Assembly: GCA_024655905.1 (NCBI GenBank)
Contig: JANLFP010000004.1
Location: 83,643-147,642, forward strand
Direction: 5' to 3'
From: Tepidanaerobacteraceae bacterium
Lineage (GTDB): Bacteria; Bacillota; Thermosediminibacteria; Thermosediminibacterales; Tepidanaerobacteraceae
Length of the DNA: 64,000 nucleotides
The notes beneath the pieces were generated by a model that saw only the letters and a program-made list of their open reading frames with translations, was not told where the DNA came from and made no database searches. Each line of letters opens with the position of its first letter. Within the stretch, counting starts at the first letter, position 1. Positions 34,687 to 44,121 of the stretch are shown in pieces. A program made the translations under genes and the position numbers.

Positions 34687-36114
34687 TTATACCTTTAGAA
34701 AAGCTTTTTCTCCCAATAAATTCTTATATTTGTCTAATATTGGATTGACATATTCATTTAAAAATTCTGTAACCTGACCCGTACTGCGGCCAATAAAATT
34801 TTCTGGTTGTAGCATTTGTTTTATCTCATCTTCAGTCAATTTGAATCTCTCATCCTTAATAATTTTTTCAATTAACATATTTTTTTTGCCTTCCTTTACA
34901 TCTCTTGCCGCTTCCATCGAATATATCCGAATAACTTCATGTAGTTCTTGTCGGTCAGCTCCTTTTTTCACAGCTTCCATTAATATATTTTCCGTAGCAA
35001 TATATGGTAACTCTTCCTCGATATGCTTTTGAATTATTTTGGTGTTTACAACCATTTCCTGGCTTACATTCATAAATATATTCAAGATACCATCCACAGC
35101 TAGAAAACATTCTGGAATCACTATTCTTCTATTTGCCGAATCATCCAATGTTCTTTCAAACCACTGATTGGCAGCAGTAATATAAGCATTCAATCCGTTA
35201 ACAATAACATATCTGCTGAGTGCGGTAATCCTTTCACATCTCATAGGATTGCGTTTATATGCCATAGCTGAAGAGCCTATCTGCTTTTCCTCGAAGGGTT
35301 CTTCAATTTCTTTTAAACTTGCTAAAAGCCTTAAGTCGACTGCAAATTTATGGGCGCTTTCAGCAATGGATTGAAGCACTTGCACTACCCTACTGTCAAG
35401 TTTACGCGGGTATGTCTGTCCGGTTACTGGAAAAGTCTTAGCAAAACCCATTTTTGAAGCTATAAGGCTATCAAGTTTTTTCACTTTTTCTTCATCATTA
35501 TTAAAAAGTTTCATAAAACTTGCCTGACTGCCAGTTGTACCCTTAGCTCCTCTAAGCATTAGATTTTGTTCCTGATATTCCAAGTCCCTTATGTCTGTAA
35601 TAAGGTCCTGAATCCAGAGACACGCTCTTTTCCCCACAGTTGTGAGCTGTGCCGGTTGAAAGTGAGTAAAGCCAAGAGTTGGAAGGTTTTTATATTTTAA
35701 TGCGAATTCCTTTAAATTGTTTATGACGTTAACCAGCTTTTTCTTTATAATTCCAAGGCCGTCTTTTATTAAAATAATATCAGTATTATCTCCTACAAAT
35801 GCACTGGTAGCGCCGAGATGAATAATGCCCTTGGCCTTGGGGCACTGTTTTCCAAAAGCTAGGACATGAGCCATTACATCATGCCTGGTGATTTTTTCAA
35901 ATTCCTCAGCATCTTTAAAGTTGATGTCACTTACATGAGTTTTCATTTCTTCTATCTGTTCTTGAGTTATTGGAAGCCCCAGTTCTTTTTCCGCTTCAGC
36001 GAGTGCTATCCATAATTTTCGCCATGTTTCAAATTTTTTTTGGGGAGAAAAATTGGCAAGCATTTCTTCGCTGGAATATCTTTCTATTAAGGGGTTTTCA
36101 TAATGTAGCTTCAT
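34687..36114 (-). CDS. purB: adenylosuccinate lyase
   Basis: A 475-residue fumarase/aspartase-superfamily lyase with the signature SSAMAYKRNPMRCERI, plus HLGATSAFVGDNTD and TLGFTHFQPAQLTTVGKR. It splits adenylosuccinate to AMP and SAICAR to AICAR, each with release of fumarate, in purine synthesis. Its length and the T-H-F-Q-P-A-Q segment resemble the longer PurB subfamily. ATG 36114 behind GCGGGAGTG. Confidence 0.93.
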   Translation of the reverse strand: MKLHYENPLIERYSSEEMLANFSPQKKFETWRKLWIALAEAEKELGLPITQEQIEEMKTHVSDINFKDAEEFEKITRHDVMAHVLAFGKQCPKAKGIIHLGATSAFVGDNTDIILIKDGLGIIKKKLVNVINNLKEFALKYKNLPTLGFTHFQPAQLTTVGKRACLWIQDLITDIRDLEYQEQNLMLRGAKGTTGSQASFMKLFNNDEEKVKKLDSLIASKMGFAKTFPVTGQTYPRKLDSRVVQVLQSIAESAHKFAVDLRLLASLKEIEEPFEEKQIGSSAMAYKRNPMRCERITALSRYVIVNGLNAYITAANQWFERTLDDSANRRIVIPECFLAVDGILNIFMNVSQEMVVNTKIIQKHIEEELPYIATENILMEAVKKGADRQELHEVIRIYSMEAARDVKEGKKNMLIEKIIKDERFKLTEDEIKQMLQPENFIGRSTGQVTEFLNEYVNPILDKYKNLLGEKAFLKV

Positions 36115-36142
36115 ATTATATCACTCCCGCTAGCTAATATGA

Positions 36143-36166
36143 AATAGCAGGGGAAACCCTGCTATT
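36143..36166 (-). terminator. hairpin between aspartate aminotransferase and purB
   Basis: AATAGCAGGG and CCCTGCTATT form a perfect 10-bp stem with a 4-base loop directly after the aminotransferase stop. The minus-strand sequence beyond it is only moderately T-rich, so it may terminate weakly or attenuate read-through into purB. Confidence 0.55.
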
Positions 36167-36167
36167 G

Positions 36168-37367
36168 TTATTTTAAAACACTGACGAACTCTTGAATCCG
36201 GTCTAGACCTTTGATTATGTTCTCCATGGAAGTAGCGTAGGACAACCTTACATAATCCTCTGTTCCAAAAGCAACACCGGGAACTACCGCAACCTTGTAT
36301 TTTTCTAATAGCATTTCAGCAAAGCTTGATGAGTCGGTTATTATTTTACCATTCAGTTGTTTTCCAAAAGTAGCTTTAATATTCATCATTACATAGAAGG
36401 CACCTTTAGGCAAACGGCAGGAAAGATCAGGAATTTTGTTTATTCTATCTACCATATATGTTCTTCTTGCCGAAAACTCCTCTACCATTTTAGCGATAGT
36501 TTCGCATCTCTCGGGGTTTTTTAATGCCTCTAGACTGGCCTTTTGAGCGATTGAATTAGGATTTGATGTAGAGTGACTTTGCAGGTCTGTCATGGCTTTT
36601 ATCAGTTTATCATGGCCTGCTGCAAATCCAATCCTCCATCCTGTCATGGCAAATGTCTTCGACACGCCGTTTACTACTAAAGTGCGTTCTTTCATTCGAT
36701 CATCGGCTGCTACTATGCTTGAATGCTTTTCTCCATCATATATAAGTTTCTCGTAAATTTCATCGGATATGATAAAAATGTCTCTTTCAATTGCGATTTT
36801 GGCTATTTCTTTTAAATCTTCTTTTGAATAGACGCTACCGGTAGGATTATTGGGGCTGTTGATAATGAGCACTTTTGTTTTATTATCTATAAGATGTTCC
36901 AGACTTTCAGCTTTTAGCTTAAAATCTTCTTCTTCTCGTGTTTCTACAAAAACCGGTTCTCCACCGCAGAGCTTAACCAGTTCGGGATAGCTCACCCAAT
37001 AAGGACTTGGAATAAGGACTTTATCTCCCGGATCAAGCAAACAATACAGCGCATTAAAAAGGCACTGCTTTGCACCATTTGATACGATTATCTGGCTTTG
37101 TTTATAAGAAATACCGGTGCTTTCTTCCAGATACTTCGAAATTGCATCTAGTAACTCTGGAATTCCACCCACCGGCGTATATTTTGTAAATCCCTGATTT
37201 ATAGAAGTCATAGCTGCTGACTTAATGTAATCGGGGGTATCAAAATCAGGTTCGCCGGCTCCAAAGCCAATGATATCATGCCCCTCTTTTTTCATTTGCT
37301 TTGCTTTGGCATCCACTGCAAGTGTTGGTGACGGGCTTATTCCTGCTACTTTTTCAGACAATTTCAT
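36168..37367 (-). CDS. aspB: aspartate-type aminotransferase (class I)
   Basis: A 399-residue class I aminotransferase, AspB type. Visible are the PLP-binding NGAKQCLFNAL region, the substrate/PLP motif NSPNNPTGSVY, SDEIYEKLIYDG and the Schiff-base lysine in VSKTFAMTGWRIG. It interconverts aspartate and oxaloacetate with glutamate/2-oxoglutarate and may accept other amino acids. Start ATG 37367 has a clear SD (AAAGGAGAG). The YpmA-like gene upstream recalls the ypmA-ypmB-aspB order of Bacillus. The 288 bp upstream (37368-37655) show no other feature. Confidence 0.9.
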   Translation of the reverse strand: MKLSEKVAGISPSPTLAVDAKAKQMKKEGHDIIGFGAGEPDFDTPDYIKSAAMTSINQGFTKYTPVGGIPELLDAISKYLEESTGISYKQSQIIVSNGAKQCLFNALYCLLDPGDKVLIPSPYWVSYPELVKLCGGEPVFVETREEEDFKLKAESLEHLIDNKTKVLIINSPNNPTGSVYSKEDLKEIAKIAIERDIFIISDEIYEKLIYDGEKHSSIVAADDRMKERTLVVNGVSKTFAMTGWRIGFAAGHDKLIKAMTDLQSHSTSNPNSIAQKASLEALKNPERCETIAKMVEEFSARRTYMVDRINKIPDLSCRLPKGAFYVMMNIKATFGKQLNGKIITDSSSFAEMLLEKYKVAVVPGVAFGTEDYVRLSYATSMENIIKGLDRIQEFVSVLK

Positions 37368-37655
37368 AAGACAATCTCTCCTTTCGTTTATTAAAGCATT
37401 AAAGAGCAAGCAACAACTAAAACAAATTTTATTATGTCTTTATATGATTTAGCTACAATATCCTGCTACCGAAGCGTTTCCCCAAAAAACTTTACATCAC
37501 GAAGTAAAATAATGTTATTATTCTCCAAAAAATTTCAATCTCCTTCTATTTTTATATAATTATATAAAAACAATAATAAAAAAGATATCTTTGTTCTTTC
37601 AATGATTAAATATTTCAATTAAATATTGTGGATATAGCATTTATTTATGTATTAT

Positions 37656-37820
37656 TTATATTTCGTAGATTGAAACTATAGCTCTTTCACCTTCTTTGGA
37701 AATACCAAAAATCACTCCTCTATTTTTCAGATTCTTATTTAAAAAATCTACCAATTGATACAATTCGTCACTATAACGGAGTTCTTTTTTTGCAATAAGT
37801 TCAAGCTTATTTTCTTTCAT
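37656..37820 (-). CDS. YpmA-like (DUF4264) small protein
   Basis: A 54-codon ORF (ATG 37820 to TAA 37656), SD GAAGGGAT about 10 nt before it. The product opens MKENKLELIAKKELRYSDEL and ends ISKEGERAIVSIYEI. Length, the region around DELYQLVDFLNKNLKNRG and the VSIYE ending resemble Bacillus YpmA, which lies between dinG and aspB. Here too it lies close to an aspB-like gene. Function of the family is unknown. The gene is easily missed because of its size. Confidence 0.75.
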   Translation of the reverse strand: MKENKLELIAKKELRYSDELYQLVDFLNKNLKNRGVIFGISKEGERAIVSIYEI

Positions 37821-37858
37821 TTTTCATAATCCCTTCAAGTTTTAATTTTAGTGATAAT

Positions 37859-38620
37859 TCATGGTTGGATATTCCATTTTTTAATATAATCAATTATATC
37901 ATATCTAGTCAAATCAAAGTGTATAGGTGTAATTGAAACACAGTTGTTCCTGATTGCCCACACGTCAGAGCCTGAATCTTCTACATCCTCAATAACTTCG
38001 CCGGCTAACCAATAATAAGTTCTTCCCCTAGGATCCTTGCGTTTGTCAAAAGTATTGCGGTACCGCCTTATTCCCAGATGCGTTATACATACTCCGCAAA
38101 TAGCTTTTTCTTTAAGAGGTGGTATATTCACATTTAACAGGAATTCCTTTGGGAAATCACGATTTGCCAACTGCCTGCAAAGTTTTTTTGCAAAACATGA
38201 AGGGTAATCATAGTCTATATTCTCATAAGCGGTTATGGAAAACGCAATAGCTGGCACACCCAAGATCGTGGCTTCTATCGCTGCAGAAACGGTACCTGAA
38301 TATATAACGTCCGTCCCCAGATTTGGTCCTTTGTTTATACCGGATAAAACCATATCGGGTTTTATGTCAAGCAACGATTCCAGTGCAAGTTTCACACAAT
38401 CCGAAGGCGTTCCATTGACCATCCAGCTGGTAGATTCACAGTGCGGGATACGAACCTGTTCAACTCTCAATGGTTTATGCATAGTAATTGCATGAGCCGT
38501 AGCACTTCGTTCTCGATCTGGCGCTACTATGAACACATTGGCTATTTCCGATATTTTTTCGGCAAGTGCAATCAAACCTTCAGAATATATTCCGTCGTCA
38601 TTAGTTAGAAGGATATTCAC
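37859..38620 (-). CDS. surE: 5'/3'-nucleotidase SurE
   Basis: A 253-residue SurE nucleotidase. It opens NILLTNDDGIYSEGL, with the metal-binding DD, then APDRERSATAHAIT, VNGTPSDCVKLAL, SGINKGPNLGTDVIYSGTV and the H-x-D region near the end. It removes phosphate from nucleoside monophosphates during stress. GTG 38620 gives the usual N-terminus and has SD GAGGTG six bases upstream; ATG 38641, overlapping the TPR gene, is the alternative. Confidence 0.93.
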   Translation of the reverse strand: MNILLTNDDGIYSEGLIALAEKISEIANVFIVAPDRERSATAHAITMHKPLRVEQVRIPHCESTSWMVNGTPSDCVKLALESLLDIKPDMVLSGINKGPNLGTDVIYSGTVSAAIEATILGVPAIAFSITAYENIDYDYPSCFAKKLCRQLANRDFPKEFLLNVNIPPLKEKAICGVCITHLGIRRYRNTFDKRKDPRGRTYYWLAGEVIEDVEDSGSDVWAIRNNCVSITPIHFDLTRYDIIDYIKKWNIQP

Positions 38621-38633
38621 ATAAAACACCTCA

Positions 38634-39815
38634 CTATGCATTAAAAGATTTATTGTAGTTCTCTATTGCCTTTTCATTATCTCCCAGTTTTTCGAAGCAT
38701 ATTCCCTTTAGCGTATAAAGTTCAAATCCTCTTTCGGCTTTGCCCACTACTCCATCCAGACATGTCAAAGCATCTTCATATAGTTCTTTTTTAATCAAAC
38801 AATGAGCTTTATTTATTAATATATCATCGCTTCTTTGTTTATTCAAAACTCTGTTAAAAAGTTGGAGAGCTTCATCATAACATTCCATAGCCATCAGACA
38901 TAATGCCTTGTTGTTCAATAATATTATATCATCTTTTGCATATTTTTCAGCTTGATTTAAACAATCCAGTGCATTTTTATAATCATTTAATTTGTAATGG
39001 CAATATCCTTTATTCCCTAAAATATCTACATTTATTGGATCTATCTCAAGACCCTTGTCACAATACTCCATAGCCTGCCTGTAATTGCCCATAGTTGCAA
39101 GACATAAGCTCATATTGTTTATTGCAGTCAAATCATATGGATTTTTTAACAAATATTCTTTATATATTTCAGCAGCTTTCGTATAATTCCCCAGTTTGCT
39201 TAAAGTTAGAGCCAAATTTAATCTAATAGAATCGTTGTTAGGTAAAATTTTTAAACACTCTTCAAAACAGGATAATGCGCCTTCATAATTTTCTTGAGTT
39301 AATAAACACAAACCTCTCTTATTCAATATTTGAACCTTAAAATCATGTTTTGCGCATTCCAGTGCTCTATTGAAAAAACCTATAGCTTCGTCAGGTCTAT
39401 CTTTTTTCATGAGACAGCAACCTGTCCCATATAAGCCCAAGCTGCTGAGTTCATTGCAACCAATTAAAGTCCTGTATTTTGATTCAGCTCTTTCAATTTC
39501 TGAAAGTATAAATAATGTTTCAGCCAAAAAATATTTTATTTCAGCGCTTTGCGGATTAATCGTTTCGGCCTTTTCGAATGCTTTGGATGACTTCATATAA
39601 TCTTTTAAAAAATAGTACATTACACCTTTCCAGCAATAAACTTCATCATAAGATCTGTTTTCATAAAAAATATTAACATAATCTAAAGCTTTCCTATATC
39701 TGCCAGCCCAAAACAATATACTAATCCAAATTAAAAATATATCCAATTTGGTTTGACCTGAATTTTTTGATTTTATCAGCTTCAATATCATGTTATACGC
39801 TTCCATTTTGTTCAT
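38634..39815 (-). CDS. TPR-repeat protein
   Basis: A 393-residue protein of about ten tetratricopeptide repeats. Examples are YKEYLLKNPYDLTAINNMSL and CDKGLEIDPINVDILGNKGY, each with the A-x-x-x-x-x-x-A/P spacing. No catalytic domain or signal peptide is seen, so it is a cytoplasmic scaffold. ATG 39815 has the SD GGGGGG; a longer frame from 39830 starts before it. It directly precedes surE. Confidence 0.82.
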   Translation of the reverse strand: MNKMEAYNMILKLIKSKNSGQTKLDIFLIWISILFWAGRYRKALDYVNIFYENRSYDEVYCWKGVMYYFLKDYMKSSKAFEKAETINPQSAEIKYFLAETLFILSEIERAESKYRTLIGCNELSSLGLYGTGCCLMKKDRPDEAIGFFNRALECAKHDFKVQILNKRGLCLLTQENYEGALSCFEECLKILPNNDSIRLNLALTLSKLGNYTKAAEIYKEYLLKNPYDLTAINNMSLCLATMGNYRQAMEYCDKGLEIDPINVDILGNKGYCHYKLNDYKNALDCLNQAEKYAKDDIILLNNKALCLMAMECYDEALQLFNRVLNKQRSDDILINKAHCLIKKELYEDALTCLDGVVGKAERGFELYTLKGICFEKLGDNEKAIENYNKSFNA

Positions 39816-39932
39816 ATTTATCCCCCCCATTTTTTATTGCTAACATAATATTCTATTTTTACCCTATTTTTCCTTCATAATTCAAAAAAAAAAAATACAA
39901 AAAAGCACCATGAATACCATCATAATTTATAA

Positions 39933-40238
39933 TTATTCATAAAGTTTACAGTTCAACTGGCAGAAATCTCCTGAGCTATCCATTTCCATATTTAACAATT
40001 CACAGCTTAGCCATGTTTTGCTCGAACCTCTTATTAAAAATATTTTATGCGGTTTTAAATAGCTGCAGGTTATTTTTTTTACTATCCGTGGAATTTGACA
40101 CCCTTTACATGCCCATCTTTCTTTTAAATCGCCAGATTTTAACAAAACATTTCCGACGGTACATTTAAAAATTGTTCCTGATGTATATAAATATTTGAAA
40201 TCTTTATATTTTATTAAAAAAGGGCATTTTATTATCAT
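39933..40238 (-). CDS. cysteine-rich small protein, unknown
   Basis: A 101-residue protein with eight cysteines (KCPF, FKCTVG, ACKGCQIP, ITCSYL, LSCEL, FCQLNC) spread along its length, suggesting an Fe-S or zinc site. ATG 40238 follows GGGGGGCT; a longer frame from 40295 precedes that SD. It lies between an aminotransferase and a TPR gene on the same strand. Family not recognised. Confidence 0.6.
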   Translation of the reverse strand: MIIKCPFLIKYKDFKYLYTSGTIFKCTVGNVLLKSGDLKERWACKGCQIPRIVKKITCSYLKPHKIFLIRGSSKTWLSCELLNMEMDSSGDFCQLNCKLYE

Positions 40239-40298
40239 TATAATGGAGCCCCCCTTATACAAATAAATTATGAAGGGCCCCGGGATATAGTGCATGAC

Positions 40299-41492
40299 TT
40301 ATTCATAAAAAACTTCTGCAAGCAATTGTATTCCCTTTTTAATGTTTTCATTGCTTACTGTCGCAAATGACAATCTCATGCTGTTTTTATTGCTGCCATC
40401 AACACAGAAAGACGAACCTGGCACATATATCACGCCTTTTTCTACAGCTTTAGAGAATAATTCAGTAGTATCAACATTCTTATTTAGCGTCATCCATACA
40501 AAAAATCCTCCGAGAGGTTTTGTCCATATGGCTAAACCTTTAAAATACTTTTCTACGGATTCAAGCATGATATTTCGTTTTATTTTGTAGTATGATACAA
40601 CATCTTTCAAGTGATTTTCCATATGGTTATTCTTGCAGTATTCCGCCACTATTGCCTGGGTCAGGCTACTGGTATGCAGATCCGCACCTTGCTTACTTAT
40701 AACCATTTTTCGAATCAGGTCTTTTTGCCCTATGGTCCAGGCTACGCGGACCCCCGGGCAAAATGTCTTTGAAAAGGAACTCATATAGACGACATGTTCG
40801 TCATGATCCATAGCCTTTATCGGCTTTATATTTTCACCCTCATACCGTAACGCATTGTAAGGATCATCTTCTACTATTATTAAGCCATATTTTTCGGCAA
40901 GTTTTATCAGAGTTCTTCTTCTGTTTTCAGACAGGGTGGTACCAGAAGGATTTTGAAATGTGGGTATAACATAAATAAATTTGGGCAATTTGCCGGTTTT
41001 CTGTCGTTGCTTTAAAATATTTTCTAAAATGTCGGTATCGATGCCTTCATTATCTAACGGCACACCGGTCAACTTTGCCTGATACGATTTCAATGTGTGA
41101 ATACTCCCTGGATAACTGGGAAGTTCTACTATGACTTCATCTTTCGGATTAAGGAGCGTCCTGCAGACTAGATCCATCCCCTGTTGTGACCCTGACGTTA
41201 TGAGGATGTTTTCCGTTTCACAATTAATTCCCTGTTTTATAGAATGCTGTTTTATTATATCGATTAAGTCCACATTTCCTTCGGTAGGACTGTATTGCAA
41301 GATTCGTTTCCAATCTCTTTCAATTACACTCATAAAACAATCTCTTAATTCCTTTACAGGAAAAGTATCAGGGGATGGGTTTCCTCCTGCAAGAGAAATA
41401 ATTCCTGGTTTTGCTGCAATCTTTAAAAGTTCCCTGATGGGTGAAGGTGAAAGTTGCTTTATGCCATCGGAATAAAGCGATTCAATATTCAT
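40299..41492 (-). CDS. PLP aminotransferase (2-aminoadipate/MocR-like class I)
   Basis: A 397-residue class I aminotransferase of the LysN/2-aminoadipate type, without the GntR domain of MocR regulators. It has SLAGGNPSPDTFP, LQYSPTEGNVDL, PTFQNPSGTTLS and the lysine motif SSFSKTFCPGVRVAW. Relatives use aromatic, branched-chain or 2-aminoadipate substrates with 2-oxoglutarate. It lies just downstream of the second oxidoreductase operon on the same strand, so it may supply 2-oxoacids to that enzyme. ATG 41492, SD AGGGAGAAAGG. Confidence 0.87.
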   Translation of the reverse strand: MNIESLYSDGIKQLSPSPIRELLKIAAKPGIISLAGGNPSPDTFPVKELRDCFMSVIERDWKRILQYSPTEGNVDLIDIIKQHSIKQGINCETENILITSGSQQGMDLVCRTLLNPKDEVIVELPSYPGSIHTLKSYQAKLTGVPLDNEGIDTDILENILKQRQKTGKLPKFIYVIPTFQNPSGTTLSENRRRTLIKLAEKYGLIIVEDDPYNALRYEGENIKPIKAMDHDEHVVYMSSFSKTFCPGVRVAWTIGQKDLIRKMVISKQGADLHTSSLTQAIVAEYCKNNHMENHLKDVVSYYKIKRNIMLESVEKYFKGLAIWTKPLGGFFVWMTLNKNVDTTELFSKAVEKGVIYVPGSSFCVDGSNKNSMRLSFATVSNENIKKGIQLLAEVFYE

Positions 41493-41525
41493 TATACCTT
41501 TCTCCCTTCGAATAATTTTCGTAAC

Positions 41526-41539
41526 TGCGGAATACCGCA
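41526..41539 (-). promoter_or_regulatory. perfect palindrome before the aminotransferase gene
   Basis: TGCGG-AATA-CCGCA, GC-rich within an AT-rich gap, 34 bp before the aminotransferase start. It could be an operator or a short hairpin in the leader. No T run follows, so it is not a terminator. Confidence 0.4.
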
Positions 41540-41595
41540 AAAAGTTTCAAATGAATTACTAATTATAATGCGAGCGAGGAGTTAGATTTAAATAT

Positions 41596-42147
41596 TTAAG
41601 GCAACTTAAAACCGTGTTCAAAAGCTTCCAGATTTTGATGTCTATATTGGGATGGAGAATTTTGTTCTAGGGATTTTCTTATACTATCATAGGATGGAAA
41701 ACCGGTGATGAAAATATCTCTGGAAGTGGTTAATCCAGATAAAATCCCAAGAGCAATCATGTTTAAATTTTTCAAACTGTGGAGTTCTACCGCAGCACTG
41801 GTCATTGGATATCCCATGGCTTTTCCGGAACATTCACCCGAATCTACGGTATCACTGTCAAAAATAAGCAAACAGTTTTTCCCTATTTTATTGCGATACA
41901 TATCATATGACTGCTGGGATAGGGCAAGCACAAGATCCGGTTCCATCACTTCCGGATATGCTATCTCTTCATCGGAAATCACCAATTCCGATTTTGAAAA
42001 ACCTCCACGTGAAGCAACTCCATAGGATTGAGTTTGAACCGCATTTTTACCTTCATACAAAGCTGCAGCTTCGCCTATTATTTTGCCAATTAAAATCAAC
42101 CCTTGACCGCCAACTCCCGCCAGAACTATTTCTGTTCTTGTTTTCAA
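41596..42147 (-). CDS. second 2-oxoacid:ferredoxin oxidoreductase, gamma subunit
   Basis: A 183-residue gamma subunit, paralogous to the one at 8240-8794. It shares VLAGVGGQGLILIGKIIGEA and NAVQTQSYGVASRGG. It is the last gene of a delta-alpha-beta-gamma operon. The substrate is unknown. The nearby peptidases and aminotransferase suggest a 2-oxoacid from amino acids, for example branched-chain or aromatic. Confidence 0.87.
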   Translation of the reverse strand: MKTRTEIVLAGVGGQGLILIGKIIGEAAALYEGKNAVQTQSYGVASRGGFSKSELVISDEEIAYPEVMEPDLVLALSQQSYDMYRNKIGKNCLLIFDSDTVDSGECSGKAMGYPMTSAAVELHSLKNLNMIALGILSGLTTSRDIFITGFPSYDSIRKSLEQNSPSQYRHQNLEAFEHGFKLP

Positions 42148-42158
42148 AACAATCCCTC

Positions 42159-42995
42159 CTATTTGCCGCTTAAATCTTGTTCCAGTTGCACTGACAGCTT
42201 GCGCGCGTTGTTCTGCAACTGGGCATACTTTGTGGAAAAATCAAGTTTATCTTCATTAACGAATTCGCCTATGGCAAACCTGTTATTATAAATGTTTCCA
42301 TCTTCAAGCTTCATGGTTGAATTGTCTCTAAGCCAACTCATCATTTCTACCGGAGATTTCAACTTATTGAACCTCCCGTAATAGGTGGGGCATATGTTGA
42401 TAACATCCACCACTGAAAACCCCTTCTTTTGAATTGCATTTTTGATATATCTTTCTAATAAATTTACATGATAAACCGTAGCCCTGGCAACATAGGGCGC
42501 TCCGGCTGCTTTAGCTAACGCGCAAATATCAAAGGGAGGTTCAACAGAACCATATCGTGATGTGGCGGTGAAACTCGGCTCTGGCGTTGTACCTGAATAT
42601 TGGCCGCCGGTCATTCCGTAGTTAAAATTGTTGGATATTATTGCCGTTATGTCCATGTTTCTGCGGGCTGCATGGATGAAATGGTTGCCTCCTATTGTTA
42701 CTCCATCTCCATCTCCCATTAGCGCAACAACCTTAAGATTTGGATTAACCGCCTTCACGCCTGTAGCCGCCGCCAATGCGCGCCCATGGGTAACATGCAG
42801 GCTGTTGGTGGAAAGATAGTCATCGGCCTTTCCCCAGCAACCTATACCGGTTACAACAACAATATTTTTTGGTTCCAGTTCAAGGTCTGCAAAAGCCTGG
42901 GCTATGGATTTCAAAATTATTCCGTTTCCGCATCCCTCGCACCAGAAAAATGGCAATCTATCTTCAATAATATAATCAAATATATTCTTAGGCAT
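42159..42995 (-). CDS. second 2-oxoacid:ferredoxin oxidoreductase, beta (TPP) subunit
   Basis: A 278-residue TPP subunit with FFWCEGCGNGI, GIGCWGKADDY, GDGDGVTIGGNHFIHA and NNFNYGMTGGQYS. Compared with the first operon, CPGCG becomes CEGCG and SSRAPG becomes WGKADD, changes close to the active site that could reflect a different 2-oxoacid. It overlaps the alpha gene by 8 bp. Confidence 0.88.
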   Translation of the reverse strand: MPKNIFDYIIEDRLPFFWCEGCGNGIILKSIAQAFADLELEPKNIVVVTGIGCWGKADDYLSTNSLHVTHGRALAAATGVKAVNPNLKVVALMGDGDGVTIGGNHFIHAARRNMDITAIISNNFNYGMTGGQYSGTTPEPSFTATSRYGSVEPPFDICALAKAAGAPYVARATVYHVNLLERYIKNAIQKKGFSVVDVINICPTYYGRFNKLKSPVEMMSWLRDNSTMKLEDGNIYNNRFAIGEFVNEDKLDFSTKYAQLQNNARKLSVQLEQDLSGK

Positions 42996-44121
42996 TTTGC
43001 AAAACCTCCTTAGCTTTATTCACGATTTCCAGAGGTGTAATTATTGTGCTGTCTACTTTATTTATACCAAACACCGGAGTTCCGCAGGAAAATTTTATTA
43101 CTTCGTTTATTATTTGTCCGAGATTCATCTCAGGCACCAGAACTACTTTTGCCCGCAAGGCCAGTCTCTTTACTTTTTCGTCCGGGAAGGGCCAAATTGT
43201 ATTGATTTGCAACAAACCGGCTTTTATGCTGCCGCTTCTCAACATTTTCACTGCTTCTCTTGCACTGCGTGCTGCAGCTCCAAAGGATATAAAAAGTACA
43301 TCAGCATCTTCTGTCTCAAATTCCTTTGTTATGGATATTTCATCACGATGATCATATATTTTTTCATATAATCTTCTTATTACCTTATCGGCATTTTGTG
43401 AGGTGTTGTTCGGATAACCCGTTTCATCGTGCATTGAACTGGATGCATGAAAAATAAATTCACTCCCAAAGTAAGCCATTGGAGGAACCTTGTCATCCCC
43501 GGCTTTATATGGTTTATATTGGTTTGGTTCACATTGCGGAAAAGCTCTGTCTACTACCGGTATATCATCTCTCAAAACCACTTTTTCTCTCATATGGCCC
43601 ACAATCTCGTCCGATAAAAAGATTACTGGAGTTCTAAATCTTTCAGAAAAATTGAAAGCATAGATCATAAGATCATAACATTCCTGTACCGATGTTGGGC
43701 ATAAGGTTATTATAGCGTGATCACCATGTGTTCCCCAGCGAGCTTGCATTACATCCGCCTGTGCCGGTTTTGTGGCAAGCCCTGTACTTGGACCACTCCT
43801 CTGAACATTTATAACCACGCAAGGAGCTTCAGTCATTATAGCCAACCCCAGGTTTTCCTGCATCAGTGAAAAACCCGGGCCGCTGGTTGCCGTAAAAGCT
43901 TTAGCCCCTGCCATTGAAGCTCCCACTAAAGCAGCCATGCTACCCAACTCGTCTTCCATCTGTATAAAAACTCCACCAATAGCAGGCAGCCTTTGAGATG
44001 CCATTTCCGCTATTTCGGATGAAGGAGTGATAGGATAACCTGCATAAAATCTGGCACCGGCTTTTAAAGCTCCCTCCAAACAGGCTTCATTTCCTTGTAA
44101 AAATTTAATTTCTTGCGTCAA
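42988..44121 (-). CDS. second 2-oxoacid:ferredoxin oxidoreductase, alpha subunit
   Basis: A 377-residue alpha subunit, clearly a paralog of the one at 6282-7427: QGNEACLEGALKAGARFYAG, PITPSSEIAE, TATSGPGFSLMQE and ARWGTHGDHAI. It begins directly after the ferredoxin gene's stop. Having two such operons in one window, each with its own type of regulator, indicates at least two 2-oxoacid oxidation routes. Confidence 0.88.
   Translation of the reverse strand: MTQEIKFLQGNEACLEGALKAGARFYAGYPITPSSEIAEMASQRLPAIGGVFIQMEDELGSMAALVGASMAGAKAFTATSGPGFSLMQENLGLAIMTEAPCVVINVQRSGPSTGLATKPAQADVMQARWGTHGDHAIITLCPTSVQECYDLMIYAFNFSERFRTPVIFLSDEIVGHMREKVVLRDDIPVVDRAFPQCEPNQYKPYKAGDDKVPPMAYFGSEFIFHASSSMHDETGYPNNTSQNADKVIRRLYEKIYDHRDEISITKEFETEDADVLFISFGAAARSAREAVKMLRSGSIKAGLLQINTIWPFPDEKVKRLALRAKVVLVPEMNLGQIINEVIKFSCGTPVFGINKVDSTIITPLEIVNKAKEVLQNA

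Noticed and set aside
41540-41595. A sigma-54 promoter before the aminotransferase gene
   Set aside because: A TTTTTGC element exists, but no GG lies 10 bases upstream.
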